From the NCBI RefSeq assembly GCF_943734655.1, contig NC_071355.1, positions 11,884,768 to 11,948,767 of the forward strand: a stretch of DNA of 64,000 nucleotides, given 5' to 3'. This DNA comes from Sabethes cyaneus. Taxonomy: Eukaryota > Arthropoda > Insecta > Diptera > Culicidae. The notes below the pieces were generated by a model. That model saw nothing but the letters and a program-made list of their open reading frames with translations, was not told where the DNA came from and searched no databases. Position 1 is the stretch's first letter, and each line of letters opens with the position of its first letter. This document shows positions 11,401-20,515 of the stretch, piece by piece. The position numbers and the translations under genes were made by a program.

Positions 11401-12150
11401 TGTCAGTCCCGTCTGTCAGTCCCGTCTGTCAGTCCCGTCTGTCTGTCCCGTCTGTCTGTCCCGTCTGTCAGTCCCGTCTGTCAGTCCCGTCTGTCTGTCC
11501 CGTCTGTCTATCCCGTCTGTCTGTCCCATCTGTCTGTCCCGTCTGTCTGTCCCGTCTGTCTGTCCCGTCTGTCTGTCCCGTCTGTCTGTCCCGTCTGTCT
11601 GTCCCGTCTGTCTGTCCCGTCTGTCTGTCCCGTCTGTCTGTCCCAGCTGTCTGTCCCGTCTGTCTGTCCCGTCTGTCTGTCCCGTCTGCCTGTCCCGTCT
11701 GTCAGTCCCGTATGTCTGTCCCGTCTGTCTGTCCCGTCTGTCTGTCCCATCTGTCTGTGTCGTCTGTCAGTCCCGTTTATCTGTCCCGTCTGTCAGTCCC
11801 GTCTGTCAGTCCCGTCTGTCAGTCCCGTCTGTCTGTCCCGTCTGTCTGTCCCGTCTGTCTGTCCCGTCTGTCTGTCCCATCTGTCTGTCCCGTCTGTCTG
11901 TCCCGTCTGCCTGTCCCGTCTATCTGTCCCGTCTGTCTGACCGTCTGTCTGACCGTCTGTCTGTCCCGTTTGTCTATCCCGTCTGTCTGTCCCGTCCGTC
12001 TGTCCCGTCTGTCTGTCCCGTCTGTCTGTCCCGTCTGTCTGTCCCATCTGCTTGTCCCGTATGTCTGTCCCGTCTGTCTGTCCCATCTGCTTGTCCCGTA
12101 TGTCTGTCCCGTCTGTCTGTCCCGTGTGTCTGTCCCGTGTGTCCGTTCCA
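8487..12150 (+). repeat. 13-bp satellite, consensus CTGTCTGTCCCGT, about 280 units
   Basis: About 3.66 kb consists of CTGTCTGTCCCGT and close variants (CCCAT, CAGTCCCGT, CCGAT, TTTATCTGTCCCGT and a 12-bp CTGTCTGACCGT). Since 13 is one more than a multiple of three and the unit lacks stops in any frame, all six frames stay open over long distances. The plus strand encodes a 13-residue cycle CLSRLSVPSVCPV and the minus strand DGTDRRDRQTGQT. The 1,010-codon frame ending at 12244 and its relatives are therefore artefacts. Six blocks of the 12-bp CTGTCTGACCGT variant mark higher-order duplications. The array starts inside a Helitron-like repeat unit and ends abruptly at about 12150. Confidence 0.95.
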
Positions 12151-12247
12151 TTTGTGGTGGTTTGAGACCCCTCTCCCTATGAAAGGAGCTAGAACTCCTT
12201 GCTTGACTAGCATATTTTCAATGTATGTGGTAAGTATAGGATAATTA

Positions 12248-12673
12248 GGCCATTGCAAATCATATTTAAAGTTTTTGTCAGCCCCCCCTTGGAAATTGGC
12301 TTGAAAAATCGAGGGGCAAAAAATAATTTGTAGGATATGAGTCAAATTTCTTTTTATAAAATCAATTGTCTGTGGGCTCTACAGTCTGAAAAACTCGAAA
12401 ATGAGTCTCCGAGTTGAATTAATGCTTCTAGCACGAAACAGAAATGGAAATTTAAACAATGGAATTTCCGAAAATCGTCCAAAAAAAATTTCTGTCGTTT
12501 CTGTCTTTTTTCGTTTATTTTTGCATAGAAAATAATAAGTGTATATTATAAGCAAGAATAGATTCACGTTTAAACCTTAAATAAAAATTCTTAAAATCCA
12601 TGTTTTTTTTTGCTAGATTAAAAAATTTACTTCACCGGAAGGACAAAAACTTTATAAAATATTTGTAATGGCC
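12248..12673. mobile_element. Inverted-repeat element (MITE), TTA-flanked
   Basis: The left end GGCCATTGCAAATCATATTT leads into AAAGTTTTTGTC; the right end, read on the minus strand, is GGCCATTACAAATATTTTAT followed by AAAGTTTTTGTC. Both sides are flanked by TTA (12245-12247 and 12674-12676), a likely 3-bp target duplication. A C-tract and GGGGCAAAAAA lie just inside the left end. It is non-coding and related to the larger element at 12758-14381. Confidence 0.65.
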
Positions 12674-12757
12674 TTATTATTAAAAGATGAATTTGCGTAG
12701 GACTCGTAAAATTGCTTCAAGGCATAATAAAGTTCGCTGATCTCGCATTTATTTCAC

Positions 12758-14381
12758 GGCTTATACAAATTTGAAAAAAAGTTTATGTCACCCCCCCCCC
12801 CCCCCCTTCAAAAATTTTCGAAATTTGAAGGGGCAAAAAAATAAAGTGCAACATTATTATGTTGCATTCTTTTTTACATCTCTAAATTACCCAATATGTG
12901 CAAAGTTAAAGAAATTATCCGGTTAGGCACGATCAACATTCCTGATTCTTGCTACAGGTCACAGATGACTATTGTGCTTAATCTTTAAATCCCGACGCTG
13001 AAAATTGGGGTGCTTGAAATCAGACTTTTGGCTCCATTTACTTTAAATTTTATTCCATTTTAATTCAACTTGTTTTAAAAGAACCGAATTAGGTTGAGGC
13101 ATCAATAAACTAAACAATATATTAGTGAAATTTGGTACCGCTTTTGACGGAGATATTCAGAATTGCAGTGGGGTTATTTTTTGCTGTCATAGGTAGTAGA
13201 TAGATTAAAATAGAAATACAACAAATTAGACAATCCGGAGTATCAGCTTTCAGTGCTTTTGGGGCTCCAATTGGTCGTTTTATTCCGTAGTGTCCAAGAA
13301 ACTTACCCTAATTTTGGATGTTAGGGACGTAAAACGTACAATTTTACCTTACAAATACAATATTTTACCACGCATTCGATGCATGCAGAAAGGATGTCAG
13401 TGAGTTGTTCGAAACTTTTCTGACTATTGTCATGTTGTGATCATCATTGGGATCAATGGTGGCCCCGACCATAACATCAAATCAAGCCAAGCTGTTATAC
13501 TGATTTTTTACTGAGCTTTATTTTCTTCTGCTTAAAAAATGGAGTTTTAGTATGGAAATGTGCGAAACTGGAATTAAATTGGAATAAAATATTTATTGCA
13601 AGGCAGTCGAAACGGTTTATCTCTCCAATCATTTAAATGATTCGCAAAATCCTGGAGCTTACGAAGAAATATGCAATCATTTATACTGGTCTTATAACAA
13701 GACATTGTCTGAACCACTATCATCCGAAGCTTAAAAAAAGACCCAGGACGCCTGTTATGCTGATGTCCGGCAATTTTCAATTAAAGATCAAGGTTCTTCG
13801 GCAGAGGGCTGTTAAAACTCCTGATATTTGGAGAACAACTTCCACCGCAGTAGTAAACTTCATCCAAAGTGCATCACCGGCCTGGAAAAATACTGTTAGT
13901 CAAGCAATGACAATCGCTTCTGATAGTTCTTTATTCTAGTATTCTTTAATACTTATACAAAGATAAACACGTTATTGTTGAGAACCAGCAGGAATGGCCT
14001 GATATTCATATCACTAAGAGGTTGATCAAGAAACGAGCGGTTTCAAACGTAGATAGTATCAGAGATTTTGTTCTTAACAAACGCCGGTAGTACAGCACAG
14101 CAGCCATTATTACCAAGCTGATTTATCTCCACCACAATGCTTACTTTATGTGCTTGAATCAAAAAATTTTGAAGGTTGGTTCGGTTTGAACTAAAAGTTA
14201 AGTACTGTACAATATTTTTGTATTAAATTTGTAATAATATGGAAAAATAAACAGTGGTTTCTTCTCCTTCGTTTAGTTATTGAAGGTTGAATGTTATTAT
14301 TTTTTTCTTGCCACCCCCCCCCCCCCCTTGAACAATATTTCGGGACCAGGACATAAACTTTTTTCCAAATTTGTATAAGCC
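12758..14381. mobile_element. Related inverted-repeat element, 1.6 kb, with poly-C tracts at both ends
   Basis: The left end GGCTTATACAAATTTG followed by AAAAAAAGTTTATGTC is mirrored at the right end on the minus strand (GGCTTATACAAATTTGGAAA...). Just inside each end is a homopolymer: 16 C at 12791-12806 and 14 C at 14314-14327. The left end also forms a hairpin (CCCCTTC ... GAAGGGG). The layout matches the smaller TTA-flanked element at 12248, but no clear target duplication is visible here. One unrecognised frame of 100 codons lies inside. Confidence 0.55.
13637..13939 (+). CDS. Unrecognised open frame inside the inverted-repeat element
   Basis: The 100-codon frame is basic in its first half (HYHPKLKKRPRTP around residues 27-39). 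No transposase catalytic motif can be identified. Its position in the middle of an element with inverted terminal repeats makes a decayed element-encoded protein the natural guess, but nothing in the sequence proves it. A start at 13637 is only the first available codon. Confidence 0.2.
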   Translation: MIRKILELTKKYAIIYTGLITRHCLNHYHPKLKKRPRTPVMLMSGNFQLKIKVLRQRAVKTPDIWRTTSTAVVNFIQSASPAWKNTVSQAMTIASDSSLF

Positions 14382-16781
14382 TAATTGTTGTAAAACTGTA
14401 AGCAAAGTTTATTCACCAATCCAAACATAAAAAACAGATTTCCATAAAGAAAAGTCGGAAAAAGTAAAACTTCCTCTTAGAAAATTTACTATACATTTTT
14501 CTATTTTATCAATTCATAGTTCTGTTAGTGATAAGAATTTTATGAAAGCTTTCTTCGTTGTTCCTGAGTTATGGCCGAAAAAGTTGATTATCCCGAACAA
14601 TTAGCTACAAAATTCATATCTGTTGAACCGCGCATCGTGCGCTACTGAAGCAGAACCCCTTGAACGATTACTACGGAATATTCTGGATGAAGCTTCCGGA
14701 AGTCGAAGGCACGTCACGATGATTGCACGGAAAAACTAGCTGGAGTTTGTCGTCAAAAAGTAGACTTGGATTCTGCCGACACCGTAGAGACACTCTAAAA
14801 CACACCAGAAAAGGTCGAACAGAAGTTGCGTCAACAGAAGTCCTCAATATGGCAGTGGGCTAAGCTAATATGAGCTAGTAATGTACAAAAAAACGGTAAA
14901 CTATTTTCCATGTTTTGGTGAACTCTTCGGTGTCTCCATTGCGCCTTCATTGTACAATGAAAAAAGTGGACGCGTGGTAATTTATTTTCTACGAAACAAT
15001 CTATCAGGTAGTTACTTACTTAGTCGTAAAAGGCAGTCAGTCAAAGAATACTCAGTTAATTCAACAAATTCGCAGCTCATTTCGGTGATGTGTAGTTTTA
15101 TCACATCAATTAACTGAATAATTGTAATCTGAAACCTTCATAAAATACAACGCAGTTAAACATTTACGTAGGGAGAGCATCCGATAACTCTTCAACTGTA
15201 TATAAAACCGAGCCAAGGATACCATCTGCTATAAGTTAGTATTTCCGTAATAGCGATAATGCTCCTGTCGGATCGTAAATGACTAGACTGATTCATGAAA
15301 ATGTAAATGAATCTTTGGAAAAGCTCAGTCACTAGCGAAACATGCATCACCCTAATGTAATACCCACTACTATCGCGTTACTATGGTATCACCACCTCCC
15401 CCCAAAAACCTGGACAGTACGGTTTGCCTCCGGCAGGCAACAGCCCACCCGGCTAGTACGGTTGGCCTTCTGCTGGACATCATCGGGCAGAACAATAAAA
15501 GTATAAAATTTAAATTTATTGCTCCCGAGCGATAAAAGTTTGCTATCTACAATGTAATAAATTTTGCGCCTTTCTAGATTTCCGATGCACTGTCACACCC
15601 AGGCGGTGCGCATCAGGCATCGGGACACCACCACCGGCAACAGACGACATACCCACGGGCGGAGGGCTCCCCGGGTCCCGATGCGAATGCACCGTGTGTG
15701 TGCTTGCAGGGACCGAAAATGTTGTGGAACGCAACAGTTTTCGGATGAGCTATTCCGTCTGATGTCTGTTAGTAGCTTACTCCCCCGTGGGAGGGACCGG
15801 AGACGCGCATAGTGGAAGTTTCAATGAATTCAGAGTGCTAGGAGACGGCCAAGGCGCAAGCAAATGGGACAAAAGTCAGTCCTCTAGCAGGGTTTTCATA
15901 TGTCGGCGATTCGTGTTCGGTCAGCATGTTCGTCCGAACGGACGACCATCTGTTGTTTATGCCCTCCTATTCGGAGAGTTTTAATGCGGGTGTGATTCAA
16001 TTTATCTTCATTTACTGTTAATTACGGAAGTGTTTGCTGTTTAGTGAAAATTCACTCCTCTGTTTGTATTTTGGCAAAGTTGGCTTTCGTAAAGTATGTA
16101 CCATGAATGAAAGCTGCGGAATTTAATTTAAAAAAGAGTACTCCAATTTAATAATAACACTGAAATGACATAACCACACTTGTCTTCTGACGTTACAACT
16201 GATAAAACAAATCTCTGTGCAAAATTCAACGCAGCTCTCTAAACTTAAATGCGATAGGCCATCTCAATCGACCACAATTAAATGATCCGAAAGATTCGCA
16301 TTTATTCCAGCGGAATGAATCGAAGATTAGTCTACATTCGAGTGTCAAATATATCATTCAATTAGCGTAATCTTGACAAAAATCACCGTCCTGTCCGGCA
16401 TACGAACACTGGCTCCACGGGAAGATGGTCGAATTATTCGATTCATTAGTTCCCCTCACGTTCGGATAATTAATTGCCGAGCAATAGCACCTTTTCTGGT
16501 GCACTACCCTTACTTCGTCCAGTTCAGCTGCGGTGATTTTATGGTAGACGCACTATTCGAAACTTCTTTCGTTGTTGAGGTGCATCGTAAATTCATAGTC
16601 TTCCTACATTGAAGCTTGGATGTCTATTCGTTTTAAAAAAAATTATTTCATCGTGTGAACAGCAAAATTCGATTTGACGAAGAGTATTTTATCCTCTTCT
16701 GCTACTACCCTGACCACGGCGTCCATTATTTTGAACTATTGTGGTATGCCCCGTTTAGTTCTTTTACTGTACACTTAAAGC
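14382..16781. other. Unassigned non-coding DNA
   Basis: No recognisable coding exon was found. A GC-richer island lies at about 15380-15800, but its short frames (15564-15812 and the opposite strand) resemble no family. The rest is AT-rich with no tandem structure seen. Confidence 0.45.
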
Positions 16782-17110
16782 TTACCTATCACTTATTGAG
16801 GAAGTGATAGGCTGGTAGCTGGAGCAAGACATGTGCCAATCAGGGATGACTTCGTTTATGAACCTTGTAACCCTGATCGGTGACGCAAACCAGATCTCCC
16901 TAGGCTCTAGTAGGCCCTTTTTGAGATACTGCAGTCTGCGTCCTATTAGTGCTCCACAGTTGCATAGCAAGTGTTCCGAGGTTTCGCTCTCGGCATTACA
17001 CCGGCGACAAATATCATCTTGTACGAAACCGAGATTCCGAAGATGACATTTACTCGGATAATGCCCTGCTATAAGCGTGCTGAGATCTCTGTTATTGAGC
17101 CTTATTGAGC
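16782..17110 (-). pseudogene. C-terminal end of a non-LTR retrotransposon ORF2 (fragment)
   Basis: Read on the minus strand, the open frame contains RDLSTLIAGHYPSKCHLRNL, then a zinc-finger-like ICRRCNAESETSEHLLCNC, then RRLQYLKKGLLEPREIWFA and a tail ending near SSYQPITSS. In non-LTR elements of the I/R1/Loa type, such a 'GHYP...C..C...E..EHLLC.C' segment closes ORF2, after reverse transcriptase and often RNase H. No reverse transcriptase is found upstream (to the right), so this is a 5'-truncated insertion, as is usual for such elements. The cysteine/histidine spacing is intact. Clade assignment is an inference. Confidence 0.7.
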
Positions 17111-17811
17111 AACTTTTGAGTAACCTAAATACTCGGTGTTATATATACACGGTGTTAGGTAGCTTATTAGTGCAAATATTTCAGGGGGGGGATAGAAGAC
17201 CATATTTGATGAAAAAATTCTTCTACACATATGGTCAAATCTCAATCGTTACAGAGTTATTAACCTTTTTAGTTTTTGGTTCTGTTTGTCCTAAAATCGC
17301 TCTAGTACAAAAACTATGCCAGCTAGCTCAATTCCATAGCTTTCATTCGAAAGCTGAGAAAATTTGTATTAAAATTTGCTCTTGACTCTTCTACTTTATG
17401 AAATTTAGTGACTTTTCAGAAGCAAAAAGCTTAGAAATGAGTGTTTCTCTAGGCATTTTTATCAAATTTCTCCTAAAAAAGCATGATAAAGTTGATTATT
17501 TTTGACGTAGGATTACGTCATTGTTTTCTATTCTATCTATATGGGGAGAACTTTAGAAAAACGAAAAGGGAACATGTAACGAAAACTTGTTATAGTTTGC
17601 ACGCTTATAACTCATAACAAATTTTTCAAAAAATCTATTACAACACAGTAGATTACATGTTTCCCTAACAGACGTTTTATAATTGAGAAAATATTAGACG
17701 ACTATTCATCATTTCATTATTTTCATTTTCTCGTCTTCCCACGTCAATGCTTCCCTAGCACGGTTGACAGAAATATGTAGGAGATGAGCTATGAGTTAAG
17801 CTCCCTTATGA
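17111..17811. other. AT-rich upstream region of the histone H1 relic
   Basis: Non-coding. It contains the palindromic motif GACGTAGGATTACGTC at 17504-17519, shared in near-identical form with 52671-52686. No clear TATA box or cap site could be assigned to the H1-like fragment. Confidence 0.4.
17504..17519. promoter_or_regulatory. Palindromic GACGTAGGATTACGTC motif (copy 1)
   Basis: GACGTAGGATTACGTC is nearly self-complementary (GACGTA ... TACGTC). A second copy with one change (GACGTAGGACTACGTC) is at 52671. Both follow a T-run and precede CATTGTTTTCTAT or TTTGTTTACTAT. Each copy lies a few hundred bp upstream of a histone-like feature (H1 fragment, stem-loop). Whether it is regulatory or just part of a dispersed repeat is unknown. 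Confidence 0.3.
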
Positions 17812-17838
17812 TTGTATTTAATTTACGCCATAGCTGTT

Positions 17839-17943
17839 GCTGCTTCCACGGATAAGCCAACGAAGCCATCCAAATTCACCAAGCGAGACGCCAACAAACC
17901 GAAGAATCCATCGCCTCATCCGTCAGCGAACGATATGGTTTTG
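17839..17943 (+). pseudogene. Histone H1 N-terminal fragment
   Basis: The frame reads AVAASTDKPTKPSK ... KPKNPSPHPSANDMVL. Linker histone H1 of insects has a Lys/Pro/Ala-rich N-terminal tail followed by the start of the globular domain, typically a '(K)PKxPSxHPxxxDMV' segment, and this matches closely. No in-frame ATG precedes it, and after DMVL the similarity to the winged-helix domain stops; the frame runs into an 80-bp tandem repeat. It is therefore a truncated relic. An H2A relic lies 1.2 kb downstream, so the pair may derive from a histone repeat unit broken by the Helitron-like insertion. Confidence 0.6.
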
Positions 17944-17949
17944 GGTGGT

Positions 17950-18145
17950 ATGCATTTTGCTGCGCATCGTCATTCGGTCGCGTGCGACACATCGGCAGGA
18001 AAGGTTGTATTTGAAACATTGCTTCTACTTGCCTTTTGCTGCTCATCGTCATTCGGTCAGCGTCTTTTGTACGCGACACTTCAGTAGGAAAGGTTTTATT
18101 TAAAATATTGCGTGTCTTTCGCTGCACATCGTCATTCGGTCATGG
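17950..18145 (+). repeat. Three tandem copies of an approximately 80-bp unit containing CATCGTCATTCGGTC
   Basis: CATCGTCATTCGGTC occurs at 17965, 18044 and 18127, spaced 79 and 83 bp. Between copies the words GCGACAC, GGAAAGGTT and ATTTGAAACATTGC / ATTTAAAATATTGC recur. The third copy is cut short next to the Helitron-like fragment. The units directly follow the H1 fragment, so they could be duplicated histone flanking sequence. Confidence 0.65.
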
Positions 18146-18159
18146 AATGGAAATTACTA

Positions 18160-19040
18160 CAAACGTACCCCCCACATACCAAATTTGGTTCCATTTGCTT
18201 GATTACTTTTCGAATTATCAGGAAATTTGTATTTCATTTGTATGAGAGCCCCCCCTCCTAAAAAGTTAAGTGGTCCTAATTCATCATAGAAAAAATTCAT
18301 GCATCCAAAAACACCCACATGCCAAATATGGTTCCATTTGATTAATTAGTTCTTGAGTTATGAGGAAATTTATATTTCATTTGTATAGAAGCCCCCCCTC
18401 CTAAAGTGAGGAGGAGTCTCAATTCACCATAGAAAAAATTCTTAACTCCAAAAACACCCACATGTAAAATTTTGTTCCATTTGCTTCATTAGTTCTCGAG
18501 TTATGCAGAAATCTGTGTTTCATTTGTATGGGAGCGCCTCCTCTTAGTGGGAGGAGGGGTCTATAACCATCATAAGAACCTTCCCTGACCCCAAAAACCC
18601 TACATGTAAATTTTCACTCCGATCGGTTCAGTAGTTTTCGATTCTATAAGGAACATAGAGCAGAAGAAATCCATTTTTATAGGCATAGATTTGAATGGGA
18701 GCCCTCCCTCTTAGTGGGGGGAGGGGTCTTTTGCCATCGAGAGAACCTTCCGTAGCCCCAAAAACCCCTACATGCAAATTTTCACACCGATCGGTTCAGT
18801 AGTTTACGATTCTAAAAGGAACATAGGGACAGACAGTCAGAAATCCTTTTTTATAGGTATAGATTTGTATGGGAGCCCCCCCCCCTCTTTGTGGGGTGAG
18901 GGATCTCTAACCATCATAGGAACCTTCCCTGGCACCGAAAACCCCTACATGCAAATATTCACTCCGATCGGTTCAGTAGTTTTCGATTGTATAAGGAACA
19001 TACGGACAGACAGATAGAAATCCATTTTTATAGGTATAGA
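18160..19040 (-). mobile_element. Helitron-like element, 5' part, with 5' end in triplicate (minus strand)
   Basis: On the minus strand the element starts TCTATACCTATAAAAATGG at 19040, preceded by A, the 5'-TC signature seen also at 53718. A short ATCTGTCTGTC segment and the conserved CGAAAACTACTGAACCGATC follow. This whole terminal block of about 180 bp is repeated in tandem, with ends at about 18692, 18871 and 19040. Further right-to-left come three copies of the 145-bp internal repeat. The 3' end (CTAG) is missing, lost at about 18160 next to the H1-associated repeat. Confidence 0.7.
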
Positions 19041-19092
19041 TTAAATAAGATAGAATAACCAAATTTTGGTTGTGGAAGCAGAAGGGCTTGAA

Positions 19093-19191
19093 TTGGTGGG
19101 AAATGTTCTATTCGGTGTCACCATTGCCCAGGGAGGTGTTTTTTCAAACATTCAAGCTGTTCTGCTGCCAAAGAAGATCAAAAGGAAGGCC
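19093..19191 (+). pseudogene. Histone H2A C-terminal fragment
   Basis: The frame contains GVTIAQGG, then NIQAVLLPKK, the very conserved C-terminal segment of core histone H2A (docking domain and tail), with a diverged remainder (VFS for VLP; KIKRKA for the usual acidic/basic tail). The normal stop after the tail is gone and the frame reads on for about 25 codons. No upstream histone-fold helices are present because the Helitron-like element abuts it. A histone-type stem-loop follows about 40 bp downstream, as expected for a replication-dependent histone gene. It is a truncated, non-functional relic. Confidence 0.8.
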
Positions 19192-19231
19192 CAGACTCCC
19201 ATTCCAACCAGACTTATTAAGTACCACAAAC

Positions 19232-19247
19232 CGTCCTTTTTAGGACG
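19232..19247 (+). promoter_or_regulatory. Histone mRNA 3'-end stem-loop, decayed (H2A relic)
   Basis: CGTCCT-TTTT-AGGACG forms a 6-bp stem with a 4-nt loop, the architecture of the metazoan histone 3' stem-loop (canonical GG..CU-UUUC-AG..CC). The first stem pair and the loop's last base differ from consensus. It sits about 40 bp after the H2A fragment, the usual place. Confidence 0.55.
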
Positions 19248-19269
19248 AACGAAAAATGTTCTTTACTAA

Positions 19270-20499
19270 TAGTAACGAAATTTCTCAATGTAGCTGTTTT
19301 GGTAAATCATGAAGAACTTTCTTCTGATTAGATCTTTAAAACGTTAAATTTGTGAACCCGCGTCCAAATACAATTGCTACTAATTGTGTTACACCTCATG
19401 GATAACTTTTCAACAGAATAAACTTCGAAATTAATCCAATTTGCGCTTCTGACCGTGCTAAAACGTATTGGTAATCATAAAGATTCCCTAACAGAGCCGT
19501 CATAATGGTAATAATACCATCGTTACTGAGCTGATGCTGAACTGCTGATGCTGAACTTTGCTGTAGCTTCAAATTTGTGAATTCTATGCATTCTAAAATG
19601 GTGTGGAAATTAAAATAAAACGAAGTTTAATGTCGCGATACGTCGCTACCGAAAACATGCGCAATTACCGAAAGCGTAAAAAGGAACTACTGGCAGGAAG
19701 TCATCTGAAAAAAAAACAACCATAGACCGTTGCCGAGCAAAATTAAAGGCGACCAAAGCGTCACCTGACAATGTTTGGGATGCCGGGGAAGGGCCTTCGA
19801 CTCGAAGTAAGAAATTAAAATTCATTATTTTACTTTGTGGTAAACAAATTTTAGAATCGAGGTCAAGTAAAAGTAAAATTTTAAGTATACCTTCACCACG
19901 TTGAAAGAAGATCGGATTGCATGTCTAATTTTAGCTCCAAATTAAAGTTCTCTTGCGTTTCGCAGTTCTTATCCAATTTCGAGTAAAGACTCTAGTTTCT
20001 AGTTTCAAGAAAAATTTGAAGTGTTAATAACTATACAATTTTATTAGGTTCAAGTTTAAGTCCAGTTGCAAGAAAATTTCAAATCCAATAGCAAGTCGAA
20101 GTTTCGGGACTGATTTAAGATTTGAAATTCAACTACGAGTTCATTTAAAGTAAAGCTTTAAGTGCAAATTTAACTCCAATTTTATGTCCATTTGAAGTTC
20201 AATATCCAATCCAATCCAAGTCCAATATTAAGTTCCGTTTTAAAAAAAGGTGTATCTAATCTCATACGCATTTCAAGCTTCGATTTTAAAATGAATTTCA
20301 CGCTTCAAGTTGGTGCCCCACCTTCTGTCTGGGTTTGGCCACGCCAGCGAGTATCATTGCATAACAATAAAATACCAGTAGCGTTTGTCCGGTAAACAGT
20401 ATTCCCACCATTAATCCTCACACCAACAACCCATCTGAAGAACGAAAGTTGACAATGGACACCACGAGTCAGAAATTTGATAATTCGAGATTAACAAAC
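19270..20499. other. Non-coding DNA with AAGTCCAATTTC-type repeat remnants (19900-20310)
   Basis: From about 19,900 to 20,310 loose variants of AAGTCCAATTTC recur in both orientations without an adjacent purine tract. The remainder is unassigned. No coding exon was recognised. Confidence 0.45.
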
Positions 20500-20515
20500 G
20501 GACCTTTTCAGGTCC
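20500..20515 (+). promoter_or_regulatory. Histone-type 3' stem-loop (copy A)
   Basis: GGACCT-TTTC-AGGTCC is a perfect 6-bp stem with the canonical UUUC loop of replication-dependent histone mRNAs, preceded by ACAAAC. The third stem pair (A-T) departs from the usual pyrimidine-purine. No histone coding sequence is visible just upstream. It could be the 3' end of a lost gene, or a chance hairpin. Confidence 0.45.

Noticed and set aside
8487..12150. Possible CRISPR-like array because of regular spacing
   Set aside because: No unique spacers separate repeats; the whole unit is 13 bp and tandem, and the genome context is eukaryotic.
9212..12244. A 1,010-codon open frame (and 588- and 390-codon neighbours) that looks like a Cys/Pro/Ser-rich repeat protein
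   Set aside because: The same residue cycle appears in every frame because the 13-bp unit has no stop. There is no start context, promoter or non-repeat domain; the frame simply ends when the array ends.
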